DNA from: Erythroxylum novogranatense
Taxonomy: Eukaryota; Streptophyta; Magnoliopsida; Malpighiales; Erythroxylaceae
Direction: 5' to 3'
DNA: 64,000 bases
NCBI GenBank assembly: GCA_029891385.1
Contig: CM057228.1
Coordinates: forward strand, 70,261,523 to 70,325,522
Shown here: piece after piece, positions 1 to 11,115 of the stretch
Layout: each line of letters starts with the position of its first letter
Numbering within the stretch: the stretch's first letter is position 1
The notes under the pieces: generated by a model
Told to the model about the DNA's origin: nothing
Seen by the model: the letters and a program-made list of their open reading frames with translations, nothing else
The model's database searches: none
Made by a program: the position numbers and the translations under genes

Positions 1-544
1 TTGATGCATTCATGTTTTGTAGTTTGAGATTTTGACTACATGATGGGGATTTTTAGAAATAAGTGCTTTATGAACTCAATGAGAATTTTCTATATGAACG
101 TTTTCGATGGTTTTTGCTTATTTTTTGTTATAAACTATTACCCACGAGCTATCAAGCTCATCCTCTTTCTGTCCCCTGTTCAGGTGATAGTTAAGAGATC
201 AAATGATCAAGAGCCTAAGAGAACTTCAGCAAATTCGCTATTTTTTGGTATTTTTTTGTAATAAGTCAATGGTGTGACTTTTGATATGTAAATAAAGTTT
301 TTCAAACTCTGTTGCTTTAGAAATGAAATGATAGATTGAAGAAGTTCAGTTATGTATGTTCATATTGACTTCCTCTTAATATGGTTGAGTTGAAGTAATA
401 AGTTTGTTTTGATGTTTGATTGTCGTGGGCACGCCACCCTTATGGGATGATGCCTAATAAAGGTTCATGGAAATAACCCTATAGGAAAAGTTTGCTCAGT
501 ATCATGATTCTCCAGGTTTGAGTTTCGCAACCGAGACCGCAACA
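1..544 (+). repeat. 3' end of a Tekay-type gypsy LTR, plus orientation, cut by the window edge
   Basis: The segment around 140-190 (cacgagctatcaagctcatc) matches, in reverse orientation, the equivalent part of the solo LTR near 32945-32990. The segment ends in CAACA at 544, as the other LTRs of this group do, and is followed by a degenerate initiator-Met primer site. The short ORF at 40-261 is judged to be LTR noise. The 5' part of the LTR lies outside the window, so a target duplication cannot be tested. Confidence 0.55.
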
Positions 545-548
545 GTTG

Positions 549-560
549 TAGTATCAGAGA
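549..560 (+). other. Degenerate primer binding site (initiator Met tRNA)
   Basis: The bases TAGTATCAGAGA match 10 of 12 positions of the site TGGTATCAGAGC seen at other elements in this window. It lies 4 bases after the LTR end at 544, the expected place. No internal region of this element is recognisable downstream, so the element is a remnant. Confidence 0.4.
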
Positions 561-652
561 AAGAAGAGGAATCGATGATGGTTAAAGAGAGTTCATTGGA
601 ATAAGTTTAGAAATTATGGTCAAGATTTGGGTTTTGGAAACGGTGCCCAACA

Positions 653-1734
653 CTTCTACAATCATGGTATAATTGGAAACCCTAAATAAAGAGAGAAAAA
701 AGAGAGAGAGAAAAGAAAAAGAGGAAGAAGAGGAGGGTTCTGACAATGAAGCAAGCCCAGACTAAGTGACCTCTCGATGCTGCTACTTTCCTAAAATGTC
801 CAACCTAATTTTCCTTTCCTCCCCATTTCCCTTTTTATTCATTTAAGGTGTAAGGTTGGGATGGGTTGTAAGGTTATAGATTTCGAGTTGTTAACAATGG
901 TCTAAATTTTCATTCAGGATTTTGCTCATATTTAATGTTAATCTAGTTAAATTGTGTTTATTTAGTTTGGTTGCTGTGATTAATTAATGTATTTGCATGT
1001 TTCGGTAATAAATTAATAGGGTAAGCCGGATAAAATGATTGGATCAGATTAATGAAAGTTAAGTGATCTAATTGACCACTTAATCAATCTTGTCGGTAAT
1101 TTTATAGAGAGAGATCCTATGCAATACTTAATTTTTAGAGCTAATTAGAATTATGGGTAATTTGTGAATTGAGATATTGTAAGTCCATAATTCAATTAGG
1201 GTTTACAATTTAGGGAATGGTTATAACTTGATAGAGAGTAATCAACCCTACGATCGTCTAGAACCAACACCCCATAAACACATAAATGTTTAGATTAGCA
1301 TTAATGATAGGTAAAATCCTCTCTAATAACTTGATTAATTCTCTTGTGATTTCCATTGTTACGTTATTCATTCGTTGCTAGTTTGTTTTATTTAGTTTAT
1401 TTTTCATTCTATTATTCAAATTAGAGTCTTAAACAAAATACAACCTTAATTAAGTGGTGCCTAAGAACAATCTACGTGGACGATATCCACTTTTTACTAC
1501 AAGTCTTGACTCAGATACTTTTAGTTTTTAGCATGAAGCAAGTAGTTTGTTTTTGCAATCAACAATTATATCTATCAACCAATTGAATTATAACACATGT
1601 TTCTTTCAACGATCCTAAATTCAATGAAGTATAAATAGAATATGGCATCACATTTAATGAAGTTCTTATATCTAACATTACCCTTTTGAATCTAGTATCA
1701 CCAATTTTGCAAGGAATTGTGAACATACCCTCCT
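653..1734 (+). repeat. Tandem duplication of about 1.08 kb, copy 1
   Basis: Copy 1 holds a plus-strand Athila-like LTR 3' part (GA-rich block 690-740, then AT-rich sequence resembling 30353-31059) joined head-on to a minus-strand protease fragment (1557-1734). The whole block recurs at 1735-2821. Copies differ by scattered substitutions and a few short indels; for example the site TCTACGTGGACGA near 1470 reads TCTTTGTGGGACGA near 2560. Confidence 0.7.
1557..1734 (-). pseudogene. pol: Athila/Tat-like gypsy protease fragment (copy 1)
   Basis: The minus strand encodes an aspartic-protease core: residues FTIPCKIGDTRFKRVMLD, then NVMPYSIY and IIQLVDR. This is the pattern of the pepsin-like protease at the start of pol in Athila/Tat-lineage gypsy elements. 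The active-site aspartate (LD) is kept but the following loop is altered (IRTS). The frame opens into the GA-rich LTR-like sequence of the neighbouring copy, so the 89-residue ORF at 1559-1828 is chimeric. Only about 55 residues are protease. Confidence 0.75.
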
Positions 1735-2821
1735 CTTCTACAATCATAGTATAATTGGAAACCCTAAATAAAGAGAGAAAAAAGAGAGAGAGAAAAGAAA
1801 AAGAGGAAGAAGAGGAGGGTTCTGACACTGAAGCAAGCCCAGACTAGGTGACCTCTCGATGCTGCTACTTTCCTAAAATGTCCAACCTAAGTTTCCTTTC
1901 CTCCCCATTTCCCTTTTTATTCATTTAATGTGTAAGGTTGGGATGGGTTGTAAGGTTATAGATTTCGAGTTGTTAACAATGATCTAAATTTTCATTCGGG
2001 ATTTTGCTCATATTTAATGTCAATCTAGTTAAATTGTGTTTATTTAGTTTGGCTGTTGTGATTAATTAATGTATTTGCATGTTTCGGTAATAAATCAATA
2101 GGGTAAGCCGGATAAAATGATTGGATCAGATTAATGAAAGTTAGGTGATCTAATTGACCACTTAATCAATCTTGTCGGTAATTTTATAGAGAGAGATCCC
2201 ATGCAATACTCAATTTTTAGAGCTAATTAGAATTATGGGTAATTTGTGAATTGAGATATTGTAAGTCCATAATTCAATTAGGTTTTACAATTTAGGGAAT
2301 GGTTATAACTTGATAGAGAGTAATCAACCCTACGATCGTCTAGAACCAACACCCCATAAACACATAAATGTTTATATTAGCATTAATGATAGGTAAAATC
2401 CCCTCTCTAATAACTTGATTAATTCTCTTGAAAGATTTCCATTGTTACGTTATTCATTCGTTGCTAGTTTGTTTTATTTAGTTTATTTTTCATTATATTA
2501 TTCAAATTAGAGTCTTAAACAAAATACAACCTTAATTAAGTGGTGCCTAAGAACAATCTTTGTGGGACGATATCCACTTTTTACTACAAGTACTGACCTG
2601 TATACTTGTAGTTTTTAGCATGAAGCAAGTAGTTTGTTTTTGCAATCAACAATTATATCTATCAACCAATTGAATTATAACACATGTTTCTTTCAACGAT
2701 CCTAAATTCAATGAAGTATAAATAGAATATGGCATCACATTTAATGAAGTTCTTATATCTAACATTACCCTTTTGAATCTAGTATCACCAATTTTGTAAG
2801 GAATTGTGAACGTACCTGGAT
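1735..2821 (+). repeat. Tandem duplication of about 1.08 kb, copy 2
   Basis: Second copy of 653-1734, directly abutting it. The junction is visible where the protease fragment of copy 1 runs straight into the start motif CTTCTACAATCAT of copy 2. The LTR-like part is related to the solo LTR at 18080-31059, so the duplicated block already contained an LTR/gypsy rearrangement joint. Confidence 0.7.
2640..2821 (-). pseudogene. pol: Athila/Tat-like gypsy protease fragment (copy 2)
   Basis: Same protease core as at 1557-1734, duplicated with the 1.08-kb block. Here it is followed on the upstream (right) side by sequence reading toward the gag-pol junction, so this copy keeps the original neighbourhood. 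No reverse transcriptase, RNase H or integrase of this element is found to the left: the element is truncated or rearranged just beyond its protease. Confidence 0.7.
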
Positions 2822-2891
2822 CCTTACACTTTGGGGGAAGTTTTCTCTAAATGATTACGGATACATTCTACTCCCCCTCCCCCTTCCCCAC

Positions 2892-3240
2892 AGATGATTT
2901 AGAATTTGCCTAAGTTCCCGTTTCCACTTCTTTTGGAGACACTTCAAGTTCTTTTTCATATTCTTCCTTATCACCAATAATAAATGTCTTGTGTGGTGCC
3001 TCTATTTCTTTTCCACTTCTCAAGGTGATAGTGTTTGCATTCTCTTTCAGGTTCACAATAGTTTGAGAAGGAAGCTTACCTGAATTCTGATTTTCTAAAA
3101 GGCTCACTGCAGTAGTTATATGACTAAGTTGATTCTCCAAATTATAAATTCTAGCTCTTGTTTGTTGTTGAAATGTTTTCATCATTTCTTCCCTTGAACA
3201 TCTAGAGCTTTATGGTTGAACTTGTCTTTGATAAGGGAAA
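2892..3240 (-). pseudogene. gag: Duplicated gag C-terminal segment of the Athila-like element
   Basis: The minus strand encodes a 91-residue open stretch (2910-3185) with a glutamine-rich coiled-coil-like start, then NLENQLSHITT and ITLRSGKEIEAP. It is a near copy of the gag C-terminus at 3404-3701, offset by about 512 bases. Between them lies the start of pol, so this is a partial tandem duplication of the gag-pol junction. Confidence 0.7.
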
Positions 3241-4139
3241 TTTGGCGTAACTAGGAACTTGCTTAATGGCATCAATTAGAGGTATGTTCACCTATACCTT
3301 TTTGAACATCTCCAAAATCCCCCTATCTTGCTCTTCTTTCTTTGATATAGCAATCTGATAGGAAAAAGAGGTAAAGTCTTAGTAAAATTTTTAACCACAA
3401 ATGATTTAGAATTTGCCTGTGTTCCCGTTTTCGCTTCTTTGGGAGGCACTTCAAGTTCTTTTTCAGGTTCTTCCTTATCAACAATAATAGGAGTCTTGTG
3501 TGGTGCCTCTATTTCTTTACCACTTCTTAAGGTGATATTGCTTGCATTCTCTTTCAAGTTCACAATAGTTTGAGAAGGAAGCTTACCTGAATTCTGATTT
3601 TCTAAAAGGCTCACTACAGTAGTTATATGACTAAGTTGATTCTCCAAATTATGAATGCTAGCTCTTGTTTGTTGTTGAAATGTTTTCATCATTTCTTCCA
3701 TTGAACGTCTAGAGCTTGATGGTTGACCTTGTCTTTGATAAGGTTATTGGTAGGAGCCTTATTGTTGTCCTTGCTGTCTATAATTGTTGAATGGAGGATT
3801 TTTCCATCCTGAGTTATGTGCATAGGTGTAGCTAGGATCATACCTCCTCTATGGTTGACCCGGAAACCTTCCAAAAACATTCGTTTGTTTCGCTAAAGTC
3901 TCCAGCAAGGTTGGACACATATCAGTAGGATGGCCTACCATTGTGCAAATTCCACATACCTTGACTTTTTGAGCACCATTTGTAGCCATTTGTCTAACCA
4001 AAGATGTCAACCCAACTATTTATTGCTTCAATGTACTAGTACTAACTTCATTAACCTTCAATAGGCAGGGTTCCTCTCGAATATTAAATTGTTAGGAGTT
4101 AGCAACCATATTGGAAATGAGATTTCTGGCTTCAATAGG
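3241..4139 (-). pseudogene. gag: Athila-like gag (zinc knuckle to C-terminus) and start of pol
   Basis: Read on the minus strand from 4139: a CCHC zinc knuckle CGICTMVGHPTDMC near 3920-3962 (spacing CX2CX4HX4C); a glutamine/asparagine-rich linker; the gag C-terminus 3701-3404 (NLENQLSHITT, LRSGKEIEAPHK); then the pol N-terminal spacer 3403-3241. Stops and frame changes interrupt it, for example after residue 63 of the 3880-3689 stretch. The N-terminal half of the same gag continues at 16126-16662 on the far side of the Tekay insertion: the sequence breaks at 4139 next to TSD copy ATAGG (4135-4139). Confidence 0.8.
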
Positions 4140-4860
4140 TGTTGGAACCCCACCCTGGTGAGACACGTGTCAGACGTCCTACGTCACATCTGGACGTGCA
4201 ACCCCCGAGGGAGGGATTCCTCACCACAGAAGAAACTCGAATCAAACTTATGTCCTGTACTCCCGAACGGATCGTGATAAATTTACCAATCTTCCTCAAT
4301 AACTTTGATCTACTTAGGGCCCAAAATTGAATCTGATTCCTAATCTAAAAAATGAAATGTCATGTCTCTAGATTAATTAGAATCCACAATCTCCTCAACC
4401 ATATCTCTATAACTGAAGATATGCTTAAAAATCCAAAAATTGGTCATAGTCCGATCAGCTCTCCAAACCGACCTCTTACTTCTCTTACTCCAAACTTTTG
4501 AGTTCTAACTCCAATTGCTATCAAATTACATTTAGAGGTATAAAAACATGTTAGGACTCTAACACCTCAAGAATCACCTCATTCGTAGGTCGGAAGAAGG
4601 AGTTATGGCCAAACAAATCCTATATGTTCATGTCCAGATTCCTACTGAAAATACTTTGGAGAAAACGCCATAACTCTCGTTATAGATGTCGGATTGACTT
4701 CATTTTTAATCGGTTGAAACGTAGACATCTAGGGATACAACTTTCATGAAGATCAAAATTTGAAATTCTGTCATTAAGAGGTCTAAAACACACGGACCGT
4801 GTGAAATCACACGATCAGGCCGTGTAACCTACGGGTGAAAAGTGTCCCTGCGCTGGAATT

Positions 4861-4938
4861 TACACGGGTCGTGTAATTTACACGGCCCGTGTAAATTTAC
4901 ATGACTCGTGTAAATTCACACGGGTAGGCCCTGTAAAT
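4861..4938. repeat. Short palindromic repeat cluster in the LTR
   Basis: Four head-to-tail units built on the odd palindrome ACACGGCCCGTGT or its variants: ACACGGGTCGTGT, ACACGGCCCGTGT, ACATGACTCGTGT, and ACACGGGTAGGCCCTGT. Each is followed by AAAT-like spacers. The partner LTR has only two units at about 13339-13380. Confidence 0.7.
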
Positions 4939-7155
4939 TTCGGGTGAAACAATTTTTCACCCTCCAAGACCCCTTCAAAGGGTCCTAAATCCATCTTAAC
5001 TTCTCCTATACTCATAATCTTGTCAAAATCCATTATTTCGGGTCCGAGATTCACTTTATGTACGCTAAAGGTTCGGGAATTTTTTCCACCACAACTTCCT
5101 AACTTGGAATGAGCATAGCTCTTCACTACCATATCAAAAAATTACAAAATTAGTATCGTTGGAAAGGTAAAAGGAAGCTCTACAACTTCCCTGGAGGATT
5201 CAAAAATCAATTCATTCAGTAAGAGAGGTAAAAAGACTCTCAAAGTTACTGCCTATATCAAAGCCAAAGGAACAGTAACTCTACATAAATGAACAGTGAC
5301 TGTCATCTTCTCAACCTCATAACTTTTTATTCCCAACTCCAATAATTGAATATTATATATAAATAGAAAGAAGAAAATATAATCTACATATACTATGAAG
5401 AGTGTAAAAATCAAAACAGACCTCAAGGGGGTGAAAAACCCTGCTAAAGAATCTGTCAACTAAAACTCTCACCTACAATAACTGAAAACTTGCAACCGTT
5501 ATAACTTCTTCATCCTATATTCACAAGTGAAAAAGTATATACCATTTGAAAGATCTCAACAAGTACTACAATCTTGAAGAAGACATCTTAATTCAAGTCA
5601 AGCCCTAAGGAGGTCTAAAATAAAAATCAAGTTTTTGTCCATTTTTAAGGAAAATTGGACAACACCTCCCCTAAAAGTGCTCTAGCCAAAATCTTCAATT
5701 TTCTCTCCATTACCTACATAAAAATCAATCTTCCAAACTTCTACAACACACTCCCATCCAGATATAGATTCAAACATCATTCAAAAGATAGCAATCTCAC
5801 TCTTAAGCATCTATCCATTCTCAACCAACACAAACTTATGTTTCCATCCATCCTCAAACCATAAAACAATACATTTGAAAACAATATACATAATATACAT
5901 TAAAACTCAAATCTTTTGTATTTACATGAAAGATAAAAGTTGTTAAAAAGCTTTAGAGGGCATTTTAGCCCGATTACATCTAAAATAACAAAAGTTAAAG
6001 TACAAAGAACATAAATTGTCCAAAAGACTAGCTAAAGGTTTGTTTTCTGAAAACAGAACTTCAAAAGCAAAATGCATCGGAGTATGCTTCAATTTCGATG
6101 CGGTGACTCGGTTTCTGGCTCGACACCTGTGGAGGAGAAATGGGGGGTGAGCTCGACGACTCCGTAGGTAATAACTTAATAAACGAGAAATAATCAAAAA
6201 CCATTATTTATTCTTTCATTCCAAAACATTATCACATTGATCTTCACAGAATTTATCACATCAAACAATTTACAAACTTAACACATCACAAAATAACCTA
6301 ACATTTCGCAAAATCACAAACAAATTGGTTCGGGTGGATCCGAAACGGAACGTACTACACATTCCCGCGAAGCGGTCATGTGTAGCCGTGACTTATGGGA
6401 GTCCGTGAGGAACTCCAATGCCACTAGCGGGCAGGTGGGAGAAGCTTATGGTTAGACAGGTGCACCTGACTCTTATAGGACCACAACAAACCCAAAGAAA
6501 GCACATAATTCACACAATGCGAAAACATTAGCCGTAACTGGCCTTTACAAATTTACTTTCACATAATTGGGCCAAAATGGAAAATCTTTTTCCAACGTCA
6601 AACATTCGAGTCTTTTTTTTCACATAACAAACCAGTATTCAAATCATTTCAACATGAATTCTCAATCAAGGAATTTCACATACAAGTTAAAAAAATCGCA
6701 AAGAGTAATTTATACAAAAATTCGAAGTCATCGAAAAACATTCATTTGCATTTATTATAAAAACTTTAATATGCCTATTATCTCAATTATCAAGAAATCA
6801 CCCACATTAATTCCTTAGCTTTGAGATTGGTCAATTGGTCTTGCTTCTTCCTCAATTTGCCTCACTTCACCTTCATTAAGCATAAAGATCCCATAAGAAT
6901 AAGAGATAGTAAAATTGGACATTCTAAGGAGATGAAAGCATGGAATTTAACCTATCTAACTTTACCCATCAATTTCCTAAGCCATTTAAACCAAAAACCC
7001 ATCCATAATTCCAAAAGATTTCACATTTCTTACCTTAGAGATGAAACCCACGAAAATCCCCTTTGGCTTCTAATGGAAGTTTAAACCCCTCTTCTTTCTT
7101 TTACTTCTCTTTTCTAAAACAATATAAACCAAAGCCCTAACCTTTCTTCTTCTCT

Positions 7156-7187
7156 CTTCTTCTTCTTCTTCTTCTTCTTCTTCTTCT
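7156..7187 (+). repeat. TTC microsatellite in the 3' LTR
   Basis: About 11 TTC units. The same position in the 5' LTR (about 15616-15662) carries roughly 16 units, where it creates a meaningless poly-lysine reading frame on the minus strand. Confidence 0.85.
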
Positions 7188-7648
7188 CTTGGCCGAAAAT
7201 CTCCCACTCTCCTTTCTCTTTGTGATTTTCGTAAGTCTTCTTAAAAGACTTAGGGAAAATCTTGCTCCTTAACTTAAACCCATCCAAAACTACGTAGTTT
7301 TATTAAATCACTTATTTTCGTTGCAATTTGTGTGGTTTCCTTCATGTTATACGGCTACATCATCATTCATTTCCTTTCTTCTTTATTTAATGTCATTTAA
7401 AAGGACTAAAAGCCCATCTCATAAGCCTTAACCCTTAAAAACATTAGCAAACTTCCTAAATTACCCCTACACCATCTTATTCTTTTTAATTTCTAAAAAA
7501 ATTATCAAACTCTAATTTTTACTAAATCCCTTCGTTAATTTCTATTAGCTAAGCACTAAAGACCCCAAATTAATCACTAACAGCAATTTAGGCAAGCTAA
7601 ACCTCAAAAATAATTTAAAACATGCTAAGGAAGAATTGGGACCAAACA

Positions 7649-7664
7649 TTTCTCCCCCCATAAA
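7649..7664 (-). other. Polypurine tract of the Tekay-type element
   Basis: On the minus strand the bases ATGGGGGGAGAAA lie immediately before the 3' LTR boundary at 7648. This is the plus-strand priming site for reverse transcription. The adjoining tail AATTTCGAGGATTAAATT resembles the tail before the polypurine tract of the non-autonomous element at 18763-30352. Confidence 0.85.
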
Positions 7665-7984
7665 AGAATTTAATCCTCGAAATTTGTACCTGAATTACTG
7701 AAGAGATGAGGATACTTCTCCTTCATAGCTTCCAATGGCTCCCACGTGGCTTCTTCCACTGAATGGTTCCTCCACGAGACCTTGACCAGCTGCACTGTCT
7801 TGTTCCTAAGAACCTTGTCTTTTGTATCCAAAATCTTCACTGGAAGCTCCTCATAACTTAAATCATCACTCAACTAAATTTCATCAGCTTGAATGACATG
7901 AGAATGATCAGATTGGTATCTCCTCAACATAGAAACATGAAACACATCATGAATCTGTGATAGCTCAGAAGGCAATGCTAACTT
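7665..7984 (-). pseudogene. pol: Integrase C-terminus with chromodomain (Tekay-type)
   Basis: Minus-strand frame shared with the integrase core. The stretch 7873-7670 contains the chromodomain signature VLRNKTVQLVKVSWRN followed by EEATWEPLEAMKEKYP and ends at a stop just before the polypurine tract. The domain is thought to bind modified histone H3 and steer integration into heterochromatin. In-frame stops at about 7985 and just before 7873 separate it from the rest of pol. Confidence 0.88.
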
Positions 7985-8870
7985 CTAAGCCAACGGACCA
8001 ATCCTCTCTAAAATCTCATAAGGCCCCACATACCTCGGACTCAGCTTACCCTTCTTTCCAAATCTCAGGATCACTTTCCATGGAGAAGTCTTGAGAAAAA
8101 CTTTCTCGCCGACCTCAAACTCCATTTTCTTCCGGTAAGCATCTTCATAACTTTTCATCTTATCCTGAGCTGCTTTCATTCTGTGCTTAATCAAGTTAAC
8201 CTTATCAACTATCATCTGAATCAACTTTGGACCTAAAAGTTTTCTGTCTCCCTCTTCATCCCAACACACCGGAGTCCTACATCTCCTCCCATACAAAGCC
8301 TCATAAGGAGCCATCTGAATGCTTGAATGATACAAATTATTCTATGCAAATTCGATCAATGGCAAGTGTTCATCCCATGCTCCTCTAAAATCCATCACAC
8401 ATGCCCTGAGCATTCCCTCAAGGGTCCGAATGGTCCTCTCAGATTGACCATCGGTCTGAGGATGGAAAGTAGTGCTGAAACTCAACGTAGTACCTAAAGC
8501 TTCCTGTAAACTGCCCCAAAATCTCGAGGTAAAACAAGGATCCCTATTAGACATAATCAAATTCGGGATCCTATGCAACCTCACAACCTCATCAATATAC
8601 TTCTTGGCTAGCACATGCAGAGGATCAATCTATCTGATTGCCAAAAAAATGGGTTGATTTCGTCAATCTATCCACAATCACCCATATGGCATCATGCCTC
8701 CTACTGGTCCTAGGCAAACCCATTAGGAAATCCATAGTCACTTTCTGCCATTTCCACTCAGGAATGGATAACGGCCTTAACTGACCTGAAGGTGCCTGAT
8801 GCGCAGCCTTGACTTGCTGACACACCAGACACTTACTCACATACTCAGCCACATCTTTCTTCATACCTCT
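7985..8870 (-). pseudogene. pol: Integrase core (Tekay-type)
   Basis: Three open stretches: 8864-8625 (zinc-finger cysteines KCLVCQQ, then TMDFLMGLP with the first catalytic aspartate), 8614-8342 (second catalytic region and PQTDGQSE with the glutamate) and 8335-7985 (C-terminal region GPYEILERIG). A run of seven T on the minus strand near 8645 shifts the frame, and stops at 8871-8873, near 8620 and near 8340 break it. At 8546-8548 the second catalytic position reads AAT (Asn, context MSNRDP) where Ty3-type integrases have Asp. Confidence 0.88.
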
Positions 8871-10136
8871 CTACCAGAAATGTTCCTTGAGATCCTTATA
8901 CATCCTGGTGCTACCTGGGTGCATAGCATAAGGCACGTTGTACGCCTCATCCAGAATCTCATCTTTTACCTCCTTGATGTCAGGAATACAGAGCCTATTC
9001 CTGACTGTCAGGAGTTCATCATCACTCAGCACCATATCAAACTCCTTACCTCTCTGCACCTCTTCCCACAGCTTACTCAATTCTGGATCCTGGACCTGCA
9101 ACTCTCTCACTTTTTCTCTGAGAATCAGTCTTACCCGAAAAGTGGCAACCATACAATCAAACTCCTCCTGCTTAAGACTGATTCTGAGCTTAGCCATCTC
9201 TTCCAATAGCGGTAGATAGACTATCTGCACATATGCTATGGAAGGCTTCCTGCTTAAGGCATCTGCAACCACATTAGCCTTACGTGGATGATACTCAATC
9301 AACAGGTCATAATCTTCCAGCAGCTCAATCCATCTCCTCTGTCTCAAATTTAGCTCCTTCTGACTCAACAAGTATTTGAGACTCTTGTGATCTATAAAGA
9401 TCCTGGTTTGCACTCCATACAGATAATGCCTCCAAATCTTCAAAGCAAAGATCACAGCTGCTAACTCCAGATCATGGGTCGGACAATTCACCTCATAAGG
9501 CTTTAGCTGTCGTGAAGCATATGCTATCACCTTATTTCCCTGCATAAGCACACATCCCAACCCCTTTTTAGAATCATCACTATACACAGTATAACTCCCC
9601 TCTCCTGTGGGCAAAGTAAGAACTGGAGCACTAGTCAATCTGTGTTTGAGCTCCTCAAAGCTCTGCTGGCACTCATCACTCCAGACAAACTTCTGGTTCT
9701 TTCTTAATAACTTGGTCAAAGGAGCAGCAATCATAGAGAATTCCTCCACGAATCTCCTGTAATAGCCTGCTAAACCCAGAAAGCTCCTCACTTCTGTCAC
9801 TGTCGTCGGAGCATACCAATTCACTACTGCTTTAATCTTCTTTGGGTCCACATGCACCCCACTCTCAGAAATAATGTAACCCAAGAAGACCACTTCATGC
9901 AGCCAGAATTCACATTTAGTGAATTTGGCAAAGAGCTCTCTCTCCCTCAGCCTCTGCAATACAATCCTCAAATGCTCCTCATGTTCTCCCTCACTCCTGG
10001 AATATACCAGAATATCATCGATGAACACGATAACAAACTGATCCAAAAACTCCTTAAAGACCCTGTTCATCAGATCCATAAAAGCAGCAGGAGCATTGGT
10101 CAGTCTTTGGCATAACCAAAAATTCATAATGGCCAT
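8871..10136 (-). pseudogene. pol: Reverse transcriptase C-half, RNase H and integrase zinc finger (Tekay-type)
   Basis: A 421-residue open frame. About residues 35-45 hold the RT active-site box [10 protein letters not shown] (aspartates at 40-41). RT thumb/connection follows ([20 protein letters not shown]). RNase H lies at roughly 185-300, with [23 protein letters not shown] and DHKSLKYLL, so its acidic residues are present. The start of the HHCC finger is near the end ([11 protein letters not shown]). The frame differs from the upstream protease/RT part because a small deletion near 10105-10115 removed part of the segment after VMP. A TAG at 8871-8873 ends it. Confidence 0.92.
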
Positions 10137-11115
10137 ACCGTGTTCTGAAAGCTGTCTTGCTCACATCAGACTCCTTAATCCTGAGTTGATGGTAGCCAGA
10201 CCTGAGATTAATTTTAGAGAAGACTCTTGCCCCCTGCAGTTGATCAAACAAGTCATCTATTCGAGGCAAAGGATACTTGTTCTTCACTGTCACCTTATTA
10301 ATCCTCCTATAATCAATGCACATTCGCCAAGTTCCATCTTTCTTTTTCACAAATAAGACCGGCGCTCCCCAAGGTGAGGTGCTCGGTCTAATATACCCCT
10401 TCTCTAATAAATCCTCCAACTGCTCCTTAAGCTCCTTCAACTCAGTTGGAGCCATCCTGTACAGTGGAATAGAGATAGGAGTCATCCCGGGAGCCAGGTC
10501 AATAGCAAACACAATCTCTCTCTCCGGTGGCAAACCGGGCAACTCCTCTGGAAATACATCAGGAAATTCCCTCACAATGGAATAATCCTCCACCCTGCTC
10601 TCCTTCACACTGGTATCCACTACACACGCCAAGAAGGCTTCACAGCCTCTTCCCATCTGTCTATCAGCTAACAAAGCTGAAACAAGTCTTGGCGGTGTCA
10701 ACTTTCTGTCTCCTCTGAAAATGACTTTCTGACCCTCACCCAGATCAAATTCCACTTCCTTTCGACCACAATCTAGCTTCACCTTATACTTCTCTATCAC
10801 ATCCATTCCGACGATCACATCTAACCCCTTCAGATCTAGAGGTAGTAGATCCACTACCAAACTAGATCCATCGATCACAAGCTCATAATCTCGAAAGATC
10901 TGGCTTACTATAACATTTCTCTCTAACGGAGTACTAACAAGTAGAAAATCATCCAATAGAACTGACTGCATACTAGGCAATATCATACTGGCAGAGACAT
11001 AAGAATGCGTGGAACCAGAATCAAAGAGAACATATACATCATAATGAAAAAGCTGAGTCATACCAGTAACAACCTTCGGTGCGGCTGCAGCCTCCTCCCG
11101 AGTCATAGCAAACAC
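10100..11115 (-). pseudogene. pol: Protease and reverse transcriptase N-half (Tekay-type)
   Basis: Open frame of 353 residues (10054-11115), the last 16 out of frame. Aspartic protease: [12 protein letters not shown] with catalytic Asp32. RT palm and fingers: [45 protein letters not shown]. At residue 303 (codon 10207-10209) the motif reads [12 protein letters not shown]: the palm aspartate of motif A is replaced by Asn (AAT). With this change alone the polymerase should be dead. A TGA just upstream of residue 1 separates it from gag. Confidence 0.9.

Larger units (their letters stand above)
4140..7648 (-). repeat. 3' LTR of the Tekay-type element
   Basis: Starts TGTTGGAACC and ends GGACCAAACA in plus coordinates. 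It is the partner of 12618-16125 and visibly diverged from it, including indels. It contains four related short units built on ACACGG/CCGTGT palindromes (4861-4938) where the other LTR has two, and a TTC microsatellite (about 7156-7187) shorter than in the partner. Small ORFs inside (4878-5132, 5253-5459, 5655-5864, 6567-7084) lie in matching LTR positions and show no domain. Confidence 0.93.

Noticed and set aside
8799..10718. Several plus-strand ORFs opposite Tekay pol (8799-9209, 8938-9219, 9852-10585)
   Set aside because: Antisense to clear RT, RNase H and protease motifs; no domains of their own.
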